Of a DNA stretch of 64,000 nucleotides, positions 33,426 to 41,781 are shown piece by piece. Origin of the DNA: Oscillospiraceae bacterium (GTDB lineage Bacteria > Bacillota > Clostridia > Oscillospirales > CAG-272); assembly GCA_015064445.1 (NCBI GenBank), contig SVSE01000005.1:1-64000 (forward strand). Direction: 5' to 3'. A program made the position numbers and the translations under genes. Under the pieces are notes generated by a model that worked only from the letters and a program-made list of their open reading frames with translations, ran no database searches and was not told the DNA's origin. Numbering within the stretch: position 1 is the first letter of the stretch; each line of letters begins with the position of its first letter.

Positions 33426-34277
33426 TTATTTCTTGTTTTCCTTTGCTTCGGTAAGAGCAGGCATTTCTTTTTTCTCGGCCTCAACCTCTTTGATTGCCTT
33501 TTCGTTTTTAGCCTTAGCCTTTTCGGTCTTCTTTTCCTGCTTTTCAAGAGCCTTTCTTTCGCTTTCGAGCTTCTTTTGCTCAGTCTCAAGCTTCTTTTGC
33601 TCCTTCTTAGCCTTCTTTAGCTTCTTTTGCTCCTTTTTGAGCGCCTTGTCAACCTTTGGCTTGCTTGTAAATCCAAATACGAAGAATACAAGCGCAGCGA
33701 AGATAAGCAAGCAAGCGCTAAACCAAACGATGTGACGAGTTGTGAAGATTTCTCTTGTCATCATAATTGTACCAAGAGTTACAAGACCAACAGAGAGTAC
33801 AAGCATCCAAAGTGGATATTTATCGCTCTTTTCGTGCTTGCAAAGATAAGCCTTAACTATGTATACAAAGCCTCTTGACCAAATAGCAGCACCTACAATT
33901 GTGCAAGGTCCAACAACGCTGACCATGTTGAATTGCTCCATAATACAGCCGATTGCAATTGCGAAGAAGAAGCCTGCCTCAAATACGGTAAGAATCTTAA
34001 TTGTAATCTTTTTCTCGCGTATAATTTGCTTAATCAAATAGCCCAAGATATAAGCCATGATTATAACAAACAAAATCATACTGATAAGCTTTGCTCCAAG
34101 GTCCTTCCAAACAACATCTGTGTTTTCCCAAACAGGGAGAAGAGCAACGCCAAGCAAGAGTGAAATTAAGCTAAGCAAATAGAATGCCCAGTAAAATCTC
34201 TTGTTTTTTGGAAGTCTTGATTTTTTTACATTTTCAGACTCGGTTTCCCCGGTCTTTACCTTTTCCTTTTGTGCCAT
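33426..34277 (-). CDS. Multi-pass membrane protein with long charged coiled-coil tail
   Basis: A 283-residue protein. A short charged N-terminus is followed by six predicted membrane helices between about residues 27 and 205, arranged like HdeD/YfbR-type small membrane proteins (not certain). The last 75 residues are almost only Lys, Glu, Ala and Leu (KKEQKKLETEQKKLESER and similar), forming a strong predicted cytoplasmic coiled coil. No enzymatic motif is seen. It lies 9 nt after a MarR gene and is probably its regulatory target. Confidence 0.75.
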   Translation of the reverse strand: MAQKEKVKTGETESENVKKSRLPKNKRFYWAFYLLSLISLLLGVALLPVWENTDVVWKDLGAKLISMILFVIIMAYILGYLIKQIIREKKITIKILTVFEAGFFFAIAIGCIMEQFNMVSVVGPCTIVGAAIWSRGFVYIVKAYLCKHEKSDKYPLWMLVLSVGLVTLGTIMMTREIFTTRHIVWFSACLLIFAALVFFVFGFTSKPKVDKALKKEQKKLKKAKKEQKKLETEQKKLESERKALEKQEKKTEKAKAKNEKAIKEVEAEKKEMPALTEAKENKK

Positions 34278-34286
34278 GATAAACTC

Positions 34287-34715
34287 CTATTTTTTTGAAA
34301 GTGAAAGTAGATTTTTCTTAACTCTGCCAAGATATGAGCCAAGCGCATTCTTTTCCTCTTCGGTAAAGCCTGCAACCATTGCCATTGCAAACTCGCATCT
34401 TGCGTTAATCGCATCGGAGAGCACCTCGCTTGCACTATCGTTCAAGTGAAGATAGATGGTCCTGCGATTTGTGCCATGAAATTCGCCTGAAACAAATCCA
34501 CGCTCCTCAAGCGCACGCAGAGAAACAGAAACATGTGATTTTGAAAGATTTTGCTTTTTCACAATATCCGTGGCAGTTGACATATTTGGATAGTCGTGCA
34601 AAAACAATAGAATATCAAGCTCTCTATGCTTAATAGAATGCTTTTTGCATACTGTATCCGTCGCCCTTTCATAGGCAGTGCGGATAACAAGCAAGTGCTC
34701 ATACGGTGTCATCAT
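34287..34715 (-). CDS. MarR-family transcriptional regulator
   Basis: A 142-residue winged-helix regulator: HRELDILLFLHDYPNMSTATDIVKK, recognition helix LSKSHVSVSLRALEERGFV and the beta-wing GEFHGTNRRTIYLHL are typical MarR, with N- and C-terminal dimerisation helices. The start has GGAG upstream; a second ATG follows immediately. An inverted repeat AACAGTT-N8-AACTGTT lies between promoter and gene, indicating autorepression. Ligand unknown. Confidence 0.9.
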   Translation of the reverse strand: MMTPYEHLLVIRTAYERATDTVCKKHSIKHRELDILLFLHDYPNMSTATDIVKKQNLSKSHVSVSLRALEERGFVSGEFHGTNRRTIYLHLNDSASEVLSDAINARCEFAMAMVAGFTEEEKNALGSYLGRVKKNLLSLSKK

Positions 34716-34731
34716 AATAGTTCACGCTCCA

Positions 34732-34753
34732 AACAGTTTAATATCGAACTGTT
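34732..34753. promoter_or_regulatory. Likely MarR operator
   Basis: Perfect 7-bp inverted repeat AACAGTT-N8-AACTGTT placed at the expected start of transcription of the MarR-membrane protein operon. Confidence 0.65.
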
Positions 34754-34757
34754 CATT

Positions 34758-34786
34758 ATTGTACCATATGAGCGAGCGCCTGTCAA
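34758..34786 (-). promoter_or_regulatory. Promoter of the MarR operon
   Basis: TTGACA (34781-34786), 17-nt spacer, TACAAT (34758-34763) on the minus strand. Confidence 0.8.
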
Positions 34787-34815
34787 TATTTATGCTAAAA
34801 TTTTACGATAAATTC

Positions 34816-37800
34816 TTATTTTTTGAGCTTCAATGTAACAATCTCAAAGCCCTTGATGTCAACTGACACCTTGCCGTCTCTAATTTCAAGCTCCTCAAGC
34901 TCGTTTTCAAGAAGGTCACAGAGGTAGCACTTGCTTGCCTCGATGCCAAGCTCAACATTAACCACGCCTCTTACATTCTTTGCCTCGTAAAGACGAACAA
35001 TAGTATCAAGTGACGCTTCTGCTTCCTTTATTGTTTCGCAGATTACATTTTCCTTGTCAAGCCTTATAGCAGAGTAGCTTGTAGGAAGCAAGCTACCGTT
35101 ACCCTCTGCCTTGATAGCACTCATAGGATAGTTGATAAAGTATGCGCGCTTAACAGTGTCACTTGTAGCAAGAGTACCTGCGTGAGGACAAATAGAGTAG
35201 GTAAATGAGTGCTTTCCGTGGTCACTTCTCTTAGATGGATGAATACCACATTTGAGAAGTGAAAGCTGAATAAGACCGTCGTGAATGTCGTGTCCGTATT
35301 TGCAGTCGTTGATAAGGCTCACACCATATCCACCATCAGAAATATCAGCGTACTTGTGTGCGCAAACCTCGAATTTGGCTGCATCCCAGCTTGTGTTCAT
35401 ATGGGTTGGACGCTCAATTGAACCAAACTGAATTTCATATGTAGCCTTGTCGGTGTTAATATCAACATCGAATGCACACTTGAGCATCTGACTGTTTTGA
35501 TGCCAGTCAAGCTCTGTATCGAAATCAATCTGCAAGGCATCATCATAGAACCAAATTGTTTGAGTAATCTCACTCTGCATAAATGGACGGACAATCTTAA
35601 TTCCAAGCCTTGCACCGTCATCAACAATGTCGACTGCACTGAAATCGGTTACAGACTTGTATTCGTCACGGGAGAAGGCTTGCCATTCCCAGCAGTCGTA
35701 AACATCAGGATAATCCTGATATACACGAAGCTCGTTGCCAAGCGCACCGTTCTTCAAAAGCTCACGACCGTTTGCCTTGTCATAAATAGAGGTAATTTGC
35801 CAGAATTTGTCGAATTTAACCTTGAGCGCATTTGTTTCAACACCATCTGCTGTAACAATTATGGAGTTAGAGTCCTTGTAGCTCTTAACACAGGAGTAGC
35901 CCTTTGGAGCAATGCCTGAAACGAGCACGCTCTTGCCATCAACCTTAACAACGCCATCGCCCACAAAGGAGTGAGGATTAAATACAACATAGCCCTCGCT
36001 CTTGTCGATTTTACTTGCAATTTCGCTCTTTGCATCGCTGATTTGATTTTTTGCAATATCCATAAGCCAAGCATAGTCAATGTCGCTTTGGTCGTAAACC
36101 TCATCAATAGATGAGCCGGGGATTATATCGTGGAACTGATTTGACAAAATCATCTCCCAACCACGACGAAGCGATGCCTTGTCGAAGTCCTTGTTAAGAA
36201 GCTCCTTGCCAAGAGTGCCGAGAAGCTCAGCATCAAGATACAAAAACTCGCTCTTACGGTTATTCTTTTTATTCTTAGCAACGGATGTATATGTTCCTCT
36301 GTGGAATTCAAGATAAAGCTCTCCGTTCCATTTTGGAAGAAGTTTTTTGTTTTCTTCAATTTTGCCCTCAAGACGCTTCAAAAAGTCGCCTGCAAATTCC
36401 ATTTTCGCAGTAGGAATACCAGGAATTCCCTTGCTTTGACGTCTATAATATTCAAGATATTCAATGGTAGGTCCACCACCACCGTCACCAAAGCCGAAGG
36501 TGTCAATTGCCTCACTTGAAAGCATTTTGTGCTGATATCTATAACGAGTTCCCTTAATCATGTTAGGAGAGGTGCTTCCATTGTATATAGTTCCTCTTTG
36601 GAAGCCCCCACTGTAATCCTGTGCGGTAAGGAAGTATGTGTTAATACCTGTGCCGTCAATTCCACACCACTCAAAGGTGTCGTATGGCATAAGGTTAGTG
36701 TCATTCCAGCTAATCTTCGAGGTTACAAACCAGTCAACGCCACTCTTTTTAAGGATTTGAGGAAGCGCAGCGGAGTAACCAAATACATCAGGCAACCAAA
36801 GCACACGGCTTTCAACACCAAACTCCTCCTTGAAAAAGCGCTTACCATAGAGAACCTGTCTTACAAGACTCTCGCCAGAGGAGAGGTTACAGTCAGCCTC
36901 AACCCACATAGCGCCCTCGCATTCCCATCTGCCCTCGTTAATTCGTTGCTTAATTTCGTCAAACTTGTCAGGTGCCTCCTCCTTAAGATTCTTGTAGAGG
37001 TGCGCCTGTGAGGACATAAACTTGTACTCAGGATATTTTTTCATAAGGTCAAGCACTGTGCAGAAGGAGCGCTGTACCTTTTCACGAGTTTGCTTAAGTG
37101 TCCAAACCCAAGCACAGTCAATATGAGTATGACCTATGCAAATGACGGTTTCGGGCTGAGTCTCACAGTATTTGCCATAAAATTCTTCAAGCATATAAGC
37201 ATTCGCCGAGCGAACACTGTCAAAGAATTCCTTACTCTTCATATCATAAAGGTCGAGCATTGAAACAGCCTCATAGAGATACTTCAAAATCATCGCATAC
37301 TCGTGAGTCTTGTCATCAAGAAGCTCCAAAACCTCAAGGGGCACGCGAAGATTGTACCAAAGCTCCTCAACCTCTGGATTCACATTGCGAAGTGTAAGGA
37401 AAAGACGAGATTTCTCAACCCTTGCACCTGTATATGCATAGAGGAAAATATCATTTTCAGCAGTCGCGTCAAGCTCGATGTATTGATGGTTAATGTCCAT
37501 GCCTTGACGAAGCTTGCCGTCAATGTAAATTAAAAACTGTGGATTGTTAGGATCCCAGCCATCAGCATAGTCTGTGCCGATATGTAGCTGAACGGGCTTG
37601 CCCTTCATGCTTTCGGGAATATTAAGCTTAAAGTGAAACCAAGCATGTGTGTCCCAGCCCTCTCCCCAGTATTGTCCCTCTGCAAACGGAACAAAGTTGT
37701 CAAGAGGTGGTAGCTCGTTGCTTGTCTTGTAATCACAAGGAAAATATTCAAGGTCTGTAACGGAAATTGCATTACAGTATCTTGCGCTATTATCGAGCTC

Positions 37801-37839
37801 CCATATGTATTTTTTTACTTTTCTTAATTTGTTTTCCAT
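34816..37839 (-). CDS. Alpha-mannosidase (GH38)
   Basis: A 1007-residue GH38 enzyme without a signal peptide. Order of parts: N-terminal jelly-roll (about 1-225), catalytic alpha/beta barrel opening with CIGHTHIDCAW (zinc-binding H-x-D), the nucleophile region LWLPDVFGYSAALPQIL, and GFGDGGGGPT, then a three-helix bundle with NQFHDIIPGSSI and large C-terminal beta-domains. It trims alpha-mannosyl residues, for example from imported N-glycan fragments. Length is normal for bacterial GH38. RBS GGAG is followed by the ATG after about 10 nt. Monocistronic; it ends with the MarR promoter nearby. Confidence 0.95.
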   Translation of the reverse strand: MENKLRKVKKYIWELDNSARYCNAISVTDLEYFPCDYKTSNELPPLDNFVPFAEGQYWGEGWDTHAWFHFKLNIPESMKGKPVQLHIGTDYADGWDPNNPQFLIYIDGKLRQGMDINHQYIELDATAENDIFLYAYTGARVEKSRLFLTLRNVNPEVEELWYNLRVPLEVLELLDDKTHEYAMILKYLYEAVSMLDLYDMKSKEFFDSVRSANAYMLEEFYGKYCETQPETVICIGHTHIDCAWVWTLKQTREKVQRSFCTVLDLMKKYPEYKFMSSQAHLYKNLKEEAPDKFDEIKQRINEGRWECEGAMWVEADCNLSSGESLVRQVLYGKRFFKEEFGVESRVLWLPDVFGYSAALPQILKKSGVDWFVTSKISWNDTNLMPYDTFEWCGIDGTGINTYFLTAQDYSGGFQRGTIYNGSTSPNMIKGTRYRYQHKMLSSEAIDTFGFGDGGGGPTIEYLEYYRRQSKGIPGIPTAKMEFAGDFLKRLEGKIEENKKLLPKWNGELYLEFHRGTYTSVAKNKKNNRKSEFLYLDAELLGTLGKELLNKDFDKASLRRGWEMILSNQFHDIIPGSSIDEVYDQSDIDYAWLMDIAKNQISDAKSEIASKIDKSEGYVVFNPHSFVGDGVVKVDGKSVLVSGIAPKGYSCVKSYKDSNSIIVTADGVETNALKVKFDKFWQITSIYDKANGRELLKNGALGNELRVYQDYPDVYDCWEWQAFSRDEYKSVTDFSAVDIVDDGARLGIKIVRPFMQSEITQTIWFYDDALQIDFDTELDWHQNSQMLKCAFDVDINTDKATYEIQFGSIERPTHMNTSWDAAKFEVCAHKYADISDGGYGVSLINDCKYGHDIHDGLIQLSLLKCGIHPSKRSDHGKHSFTYSICPHAGTLATSDTVKRAYFINYPMSAIKAEGNGSLLPTSYSAIRLDKENVICETIKEAEASLDTIVRLYEAKNVRGVVNVELGIEASKCYLCDLLENELEELEIRDGKVSVDIKGFEIVTLKLKK

Positions 37840-37871
37840 ATCAAATCTCCAAATAATAAAAGTTCATTCTA

Positions 37872-37900
37872 ATTTTACCATAAATTATATAATAAAGCAA
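37872..37900 (-). promoter_or_regulatory. Promoter of the GH38 gene
   Basis: TTGCTT (37895-37900), 17-nt spacer, TAAAAT (37872-37877), minus strand. Confidence 0.55.
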
Positions 37901-37924
37901 TAGCTTTTTTGTAAATATAAAGCA

Positions 37925-37951
37925 AAAAGACCGACCAAAGTCAGTCCCTTT
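37925..37951 (-). terminator. Terminator of the small membrane protein pair
   Basis: Minus-strand stem GGGACTGAC/GTCGGTC-type (one G-U pair) with a TTTG loop and a following T run. It overlaps the 3' end of the upstream gene. Confidence 0.65.
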
Positions 37952-38348
37952 TAAATGCTTTTGAATAAATAAATTGAATTAGCTCAGCCAAAATGATAAG
38001 CACAGCGCCAATTATTCCACCAAGAAGCGTGTAAGCCCCTGATAGCATAGCCGAGAGTGAGGCGAGAAGCGCAAGCCAAGGCAATACACAAAGCACAAGA
38101 TAAAATGCCTTGTTATTTTCTATGAAGAACGAAAGCAATATCAAGCTTAATAGTACTACACTCAAAATGGCACAAATAAGTGGACCGAGAACTCCACGCC
38201 CCCAAGGAATCGACTCGAAATACGAGTGATATGAGGTTGAGGACATTCCACCGCTGTCAACCCAGTCAAGCTTTATTCCAAATGGTATAAGCTCAAGCAC
38301 AATGAGAAAAATCGTTGTAGCAAGGCTTGTGATTTTTAATCCCTTCAT
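37941..38348 (-). CDS. Unknown membrane protein (135 aa)
   Basis: A hydrophobic protein with four predicted membrane helices (about residues 5-25, 52-76, 80-100 and 105-128) and one extracytoplasmic loop DWVDSGGMSSTSYHS between the first two. No family is recognised. It begins 3 nt after the stop of the preceding small membrane protein, so the two are co-expressed and may act together. Confidence 0.65.
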   Translation of the reverse strand: MKGLKITSLATTIFLIVLELIPFGIKLDWVDSGGMSSTSYHSYFESIPWGRGVLGPLICAILSVVLLSLILLSFFIENNKAFYLVLCVLPWLALLASLSAMLSGAYTLLGGIIGAVLIILAELIQFIYSKAFKRD

Positions 38349-38351
38349 AAT

Positions 38352-38669
38352 TTAAAGACCTGTGATTATTGCTACAATAGCGAAAATAGTGATAGGCGCA
38401 CTTATCGAAATCGAAACAATAGAAAGCACAAGCTTTTCCTTTCTTATAAGCGATATAATTGCAATAATTGTGGCGATAATCCCCAGAATAACACCAGGAA
38501 CAATAAGAAAAATAAGCCCCACAATTATCATTCCCCAGTTATTGTCAATTTGACTCAAATGAAGTATACAAACAAGACCGAGGATTATAAGCAAAAGCGC
38601 AAGCGATGTGCAAGCTATCGAAATTATAGCAAGCACAGGATTTTTTCTTTCCTTTATATTTTGGTCCAT
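38352..38669 (-). CDS. Unknown small membrane protein (105 aa)
   Basis: Three predicted membrane helices (about residues 12-34, 44-70, 80-102) separated by short loops, with a charged cytoplasmic KERKN start. The order resembles DUF4190-type small membrane proteins but the similarity is weak. The start follows GAGGTGATAAT. First gene of a two-gene unit. Confidence 0.65.
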   Translation of the reverse strand: MDQNIKERKNPVLAIISIACTSLALLLIILGLVCILHLSQIDNNWGMIIVGLIFLIVPGVILGIIATIIAIISLIRKEKLVLSIVSISISAPITIFAIVAIITGL

Positions 38670-38686
38670 ATTATCACCTCAATTAT

Positions 38687-38715
38687 ATTTTACCATATCA
38701 GAGGCGCTTTGTCAA
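38687..38715 (-). promoter_or_regulatory. Promoter of the small membrane protein pair
   Basis: TTGACA (38710-38715), 17-nt spacer, TAAAAT (38687-38692), minus strand. Confidence 0.8.
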
Positions 38716-38748
38716 ATGAAATTCACGCATAAAATACCTCGGTATATA

Positions 38749-38777
38749 TTGATTATTTCTTGAGCGTGTGTTAAAAT
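38749..38777 (+). promoter_or_regulatory. Promoter of the GH27 gene
   Basis: TTGATT (38749-38754), 17-nt spacer, TAAAAT (38772-38777). Confidence 0.65.
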
Positions 38778-38813
38778 ATATGTAATAAACAAAAGATCTT
38801 AAAGGAGAACAAT

Positions 38814-40103
38814 ATGATTGCAAAAACAGCACCTATGGGCTGGAATAGCTGGGATTGCTACGGTGCAAGCGTAGACGAGGCAACAGTCCGTAAAAATGCC
38901 GAATATATGGCGAAAAATTTAAAGCAGTATGGTTGGGAGTATATCGTTGTAGATATTCAATGGTACGAGCCTAGCGCAGACAATAACGATTATAACGATT
39001 TTGCTGATATATGCCTTGATGAGTATTCAAGAGTTATACCAGCCGAAAACCGCTTCCCATCATCTAAGGGAGGTAAGGGCTTTAAGCCTCTTGCTGATTA
39101 TGTTCACTCTCTTGGACTTAAATTTGGTATACATATTATGAGAGGTGTGCCAAGAATTGCAGTTCACGGCAAGGGCAAAATCAAGGGCACAAATAAAACC
39201 GCACGCGATATTGCAAGCGTTTGGGTACAAAGACCTGGCGAGGAGTTTAGAGTAACAAACTCCTGCTTTTGGAATACCGATATGTACGGCGTTGATACAA
39301 CAAAAGAGGGCGCAAAGGAATATTACGATAGCATCTTTGAGCTTTACGCATCTTGGGGAGTTGACTTTATTAAGTGCGATGATATTGCAAGAGAATTGCC
39401 TCATCACGAGGAGGAGCTCAAGATGATATCAAACGCAATTAAAAATTGTGGACGCGATATGGTATTCAGCGTTTCTCCGGGACCATCACGCCTTGAAAGA
39501 AGTGAATTTTATAAGCAGTACGCAAATATGTGGCGTATAACTGATGACTTCTGGGACGAGTGGCACTTCCTTTATGAAATGTTTGAGCGCGCAGAGAAAT
39601 GGAGCATTCATTCGGGCGCAGGACACTGGCCAGATGCCGATATGCTTCCAATAGGTCCTATTCGTCAATGCTACGACAAAAACGGTTGGACCAAATTTAC
39701 GCACGATGAGCTTTATACAAACTTGACGCTTTGGAGCATTATGCGCTCACCACTTATCATAGGTGGAGAGATGACAGGCTTTGATGATTTTACCTTGAAG
39801 CTTGTAACAAACGAAAATATTCTTAAAATGCATAAGGACGCGCGCCATTCTCATCAGGTGTGGAGAAAAGAGATTGATGGCTCGGAGTATGTATTGTGGA
39901 CTGCCGTGTCAAAGCAGGGACAGTATGTAGCTATATTTAACATAGGCGAGAGCAAGGGCAAGATTTCAATCCCTCTTACCGACCTTGAAATTGATGAGAG
40001 CGTTAGCGCGCTTGAGCTTTGGACAGGCGAGAGGGCTCAATTTGATAGCGATATCACGGTCGAGCTACCACCTCACGCAACAAAGGTATTTTTGCTTAAA
40101 TAG
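38814..40103 (+). CDS. Alpha-galactosidase-like enzyme (GH27)
   Basis: A 429-residue GH27 enzyme with no signal peptide. It begins APMGWNSWDCYG, as the family does, and has VVDIQWYEP, then GVDFIKCDDIAREL in which the first Asp of KCDD is the nucleophile, and WRITDDFWDEW carrying the acid/base Asp; a C-terminal beta-sandwich ends with LPPHATKVFLL. The inserted segment around VPRIAVHGKGKIKGT is longer than in plant enzymes and is common in bacterial GH27 sequences. It may release alpha-galactose or beta-L-arabinopyranose. RBS AAGGAG. Confidence 0.9.
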   Translation: MIAKTAPMGWNSWDCYGASVDEATVRKNAEYMAKNLKQYGWEYIVVDIQWYEPSADNNDYNDFADICLDEYSRVIPAENRFPSSKGGKGFKPLADYVHSLGLKFGIHIMRGVPRIAVHGKGKIKGTNKTARDIASVWVQRPGEEFRVTNSCFWNTDMYGVDTTKEGAKEYYDSIFELYASWGVDFIKCDDIARELPHHEEELKMISNAIKNCGRDMVFSVSPGPSRLERSEFYKQYANMWRITDDFWDEWHFLYEMFERAEKWSIHSGAGHWPDADMLPIGPIRQCYDKNGWTKFTHDELYTNLTLWSIMRSPLIIGGEMTGFDDFTLKLVTNENILKMHKDARHSHQVWRKEIDGSEYVLWTAVSKQGQYVAIFNIGESKGKISIPLTDLEIDESVSALELWTGERAQFDSDITVELPPHATKVFLLK

Positions 40104-40231
40104 ACACAAAACGCATTTTGTGTTGGGGAGTGCTTTCTAAAAAACAACAAAAAGCCCGATTTGTGTTGTTCAAATTCGAATTTTCCCTTGGTATAATGAT
40201 GTCGTAAAAAACACAAAGGGAGGTTCGAATT

Positions 40232-40585
40232 ATGAACACAGACAAAATTTACGCAGAATCAATCGCAAAGGAGTACGCTCCAAAGGACAACTCAAAGGTA
40301 ATTGCACTTCGCAAGCTTGATGCAAAGGCTAAAATGCCAGCAACAATCTTTACCTACACATTTGGAATAATTAGCGCACTTGTGCTCGGACTCGGTATGT
40401 GCCTTGCAATGCAGGTTATCGGTGGAACTCCACTTATGATGGCAATCGGCATTGTTATCGGTATCGTTGGAATCATCGGCGCATCTGTTAATTATCCAAT
40501 CTACAAAAAGATTCTTGAGAAGGGCAAGAGCAAATACGCAAGCGATATCGTTGAGCTTGCTCGTCAGATAAGCGAGCAGGAATAA
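40232..40585 (+). CDS. Small two-helix membrane protein (117 aa)
   Basis: The protein has a soluble N-terminus (YAESIAKEYAPKDNSKVIALRKLD), two hydrophobic helices at about residues 38-60 and 66-86 with Gly-rich faces, and a charged tail. Similar clostridial proteins have been labelled dihydropteridine reductase in databases, but nothing here resembles a reductase fold, so I regard that label as doubtful. The start follows GGGAGG. It is the first of three genes (this one, TetR, membrane protein) ending at a terminator at 41752. Confidence 0.7.
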   Translation: MNTDKIYAESIAKEYAPKDNSKVIALRKLDAKAKMPATIFTYTFGIISALVLGLGMCLAMQVIGGTPLMMAIGIVIGIVGIIGASVNYPIYKKILEKGKSKYASDIVELARQISEQE

Positions 40586-40603
40586 TAAAGAGGGGGGACG
40601 GAA

Positions 40604-41194
40604 GTGAACAAATCAGAGAGCAAGTATTTTAATACTGCCATAAAAATGGATAAGGCACTTCTTGCCTTGCTCGAAAAAAAGGATTTTGAGTATATCACAA
40701 TAAAAGAAATTTGCACAAAAGCAGAGGTAAACCGTTCTACCTTTTATCTTCATTATGAAAATACAAGAGACCTTCTTGCAGAATGCTCAAGATTTGTTAT
40801 AGATGGCTTTCTCTCTTACTTTCCACAAACACCGGAGAGCTTTACAAAAAGCCTTCAAGGCACAAATCATAGCGAGCTTATATTTATAACTCCCGAGTAT
40901 CTCGTCCCGTATCTTACCTATATAAGAGAGAATAAGCGTCTTTTCAAAACAATGCTTAAGCATATAGGTACAATGGAATTTGAAAAATCATACGACAAAA
41001 TGTTCAAATACATTTTTGACCCTATTCTTGCCAGGTTTGATTATCCTAAGGAGGAAAGGGCGTATGTTATGAAATTCTATCTTACAGGAATAACAGCTGT
41101 TTCGATGGAGTGGATTGCAAACGACTGCAGGGAAGAAATAGAAAAGATGGTTGGCATTATAAGAAAGTGTATTTTTGGAAATAAAAATGAATAA
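40604..41194 (+). CDS. TetR/AcrR-family regulator
   Basis: A 196-residue TetR-type repressor starting at GTG 40604 after a strong AGGGGGGAC site. The helix-turn-helix is ITIKEICTKAEVNRSTFYLHYENTRDLL at about residues 31-58; the C-terminal ligand and dimerisation domain resembles the TetR_C group of clostridial regulators. It lies between two membrane protein genes, with the downstream one overlapping by 8 nt, so it probably regulates this operon. Confidence 0.88.
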   Translation: MNKSESKYFNTAIKMDKALLALLEKKDFEYITIKEICTKAEVNRSTFYLHYENTRDLLAECSRFVIDGFLSYFPQTPESFTKSLQGTNHSELIFITPEYLVPYLTYIRENKRLFKTMLKHIGTMEFEKSYDKMFKYIFDPILARFDYPKEERAYVMKFYLTGITAVSMEWIANDCREEIEKMVGIIRKCIFGNKNE

Positions 41195-41753
41195 GCTATC
41201 ACTCGTTTCAATTATAGCAAGCTTTATATATTCTATATATAACCTTGTATTTGCAATCGTCTACAAATCTTGGTGGATGCTTGTTTTATTCGCCTATTAC
41301 CTTGTACTTTGTCTTGCAAGGTTTCTTATCATAACCTTTAAGCGGCTTCAGGTGGAATCCAAAAGAATAACAGGCGCTATGCTAACCTTTATGTCTGCAC
41401 CGATTTTAGGAATGGTAATTCTCTCGGTTATAAGAGATAGGGGCATTCGCTTCCATATGATAGTTATGATAGGTATTGCAACATACGCCTTTACAAAGCT
41501 AACACTTGCAATAATCGGATTTGTTAGACGCAAAACGGAAAACGGTCCAGTCCATAACTCTCTTAAAAGCATAACCTTGGCAGAGGCGTCCGTTTCTATA
41601 TTCGCCCTTCAAAGGTCAATGCTTGTTACCTTTGAGGGAATGACACAGGGCGAGATTAAGATTTTTAATCTTATGACAGGACTTGCATCATTTGGAGTAG
41701 TCCTATTTATAGGTCTTATGCTTCTTTTGCAGGCGAATTTTGAGCAAAAATAA
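41187..41753 (+). CDS. Unknown multi-pass membrane protein (188 aa)
   Basis: Five or six predicted membrane helices across about residues 5-185, joined by short basic loops (FKRLQVESKR, FVRRKTENG). No family is recognised. The ATG at 41187, inside the end of the TetR gene, is preferred over 41175 because the upstream sequence GGAAATAAAA gives a ribosome site. Third gene of the TetR unit. Confidence 0.65.
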   Translation: MNKLSLVSIIASFIYSIYNLVFAIVYKSWWMLVLFAYYLVLCLARFLIITFKRLQVESKRITGAMLTFMSAPILGMVILSVIRDRGIRFHMIVMIGIATYAFTKLTLAIIGFVRRKTENGPVHNSLKSITLAEASVSIFALQRSMLVTFEGMTQGEIKIFNLMTGLASFGVVLFIGLMLLLQANFEQK

Positions 41754-41780
41754 AAGCAGTCCGTTTGGACTGCTTTTTTA
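41752..41780. terminator. Bidirectional terminator (TetR unit / YwaF-like gene)
   Basis: Stem AAAGCAGTCC/GGACTGCTTT with loop GTTT and T run; an almost identical stem recurs at 46898-46920. Confidence 0.85.
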
Positions 41781-41781
41781 T

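Noticed and set aside
40104-40123. Hairpin ACACAAAA/TTTTGTGT after the GH27 gene
   Set aside because: The stem is A/T-rich with no T run, so I did not call a terminator; the GH27 transcript end remains undefined.
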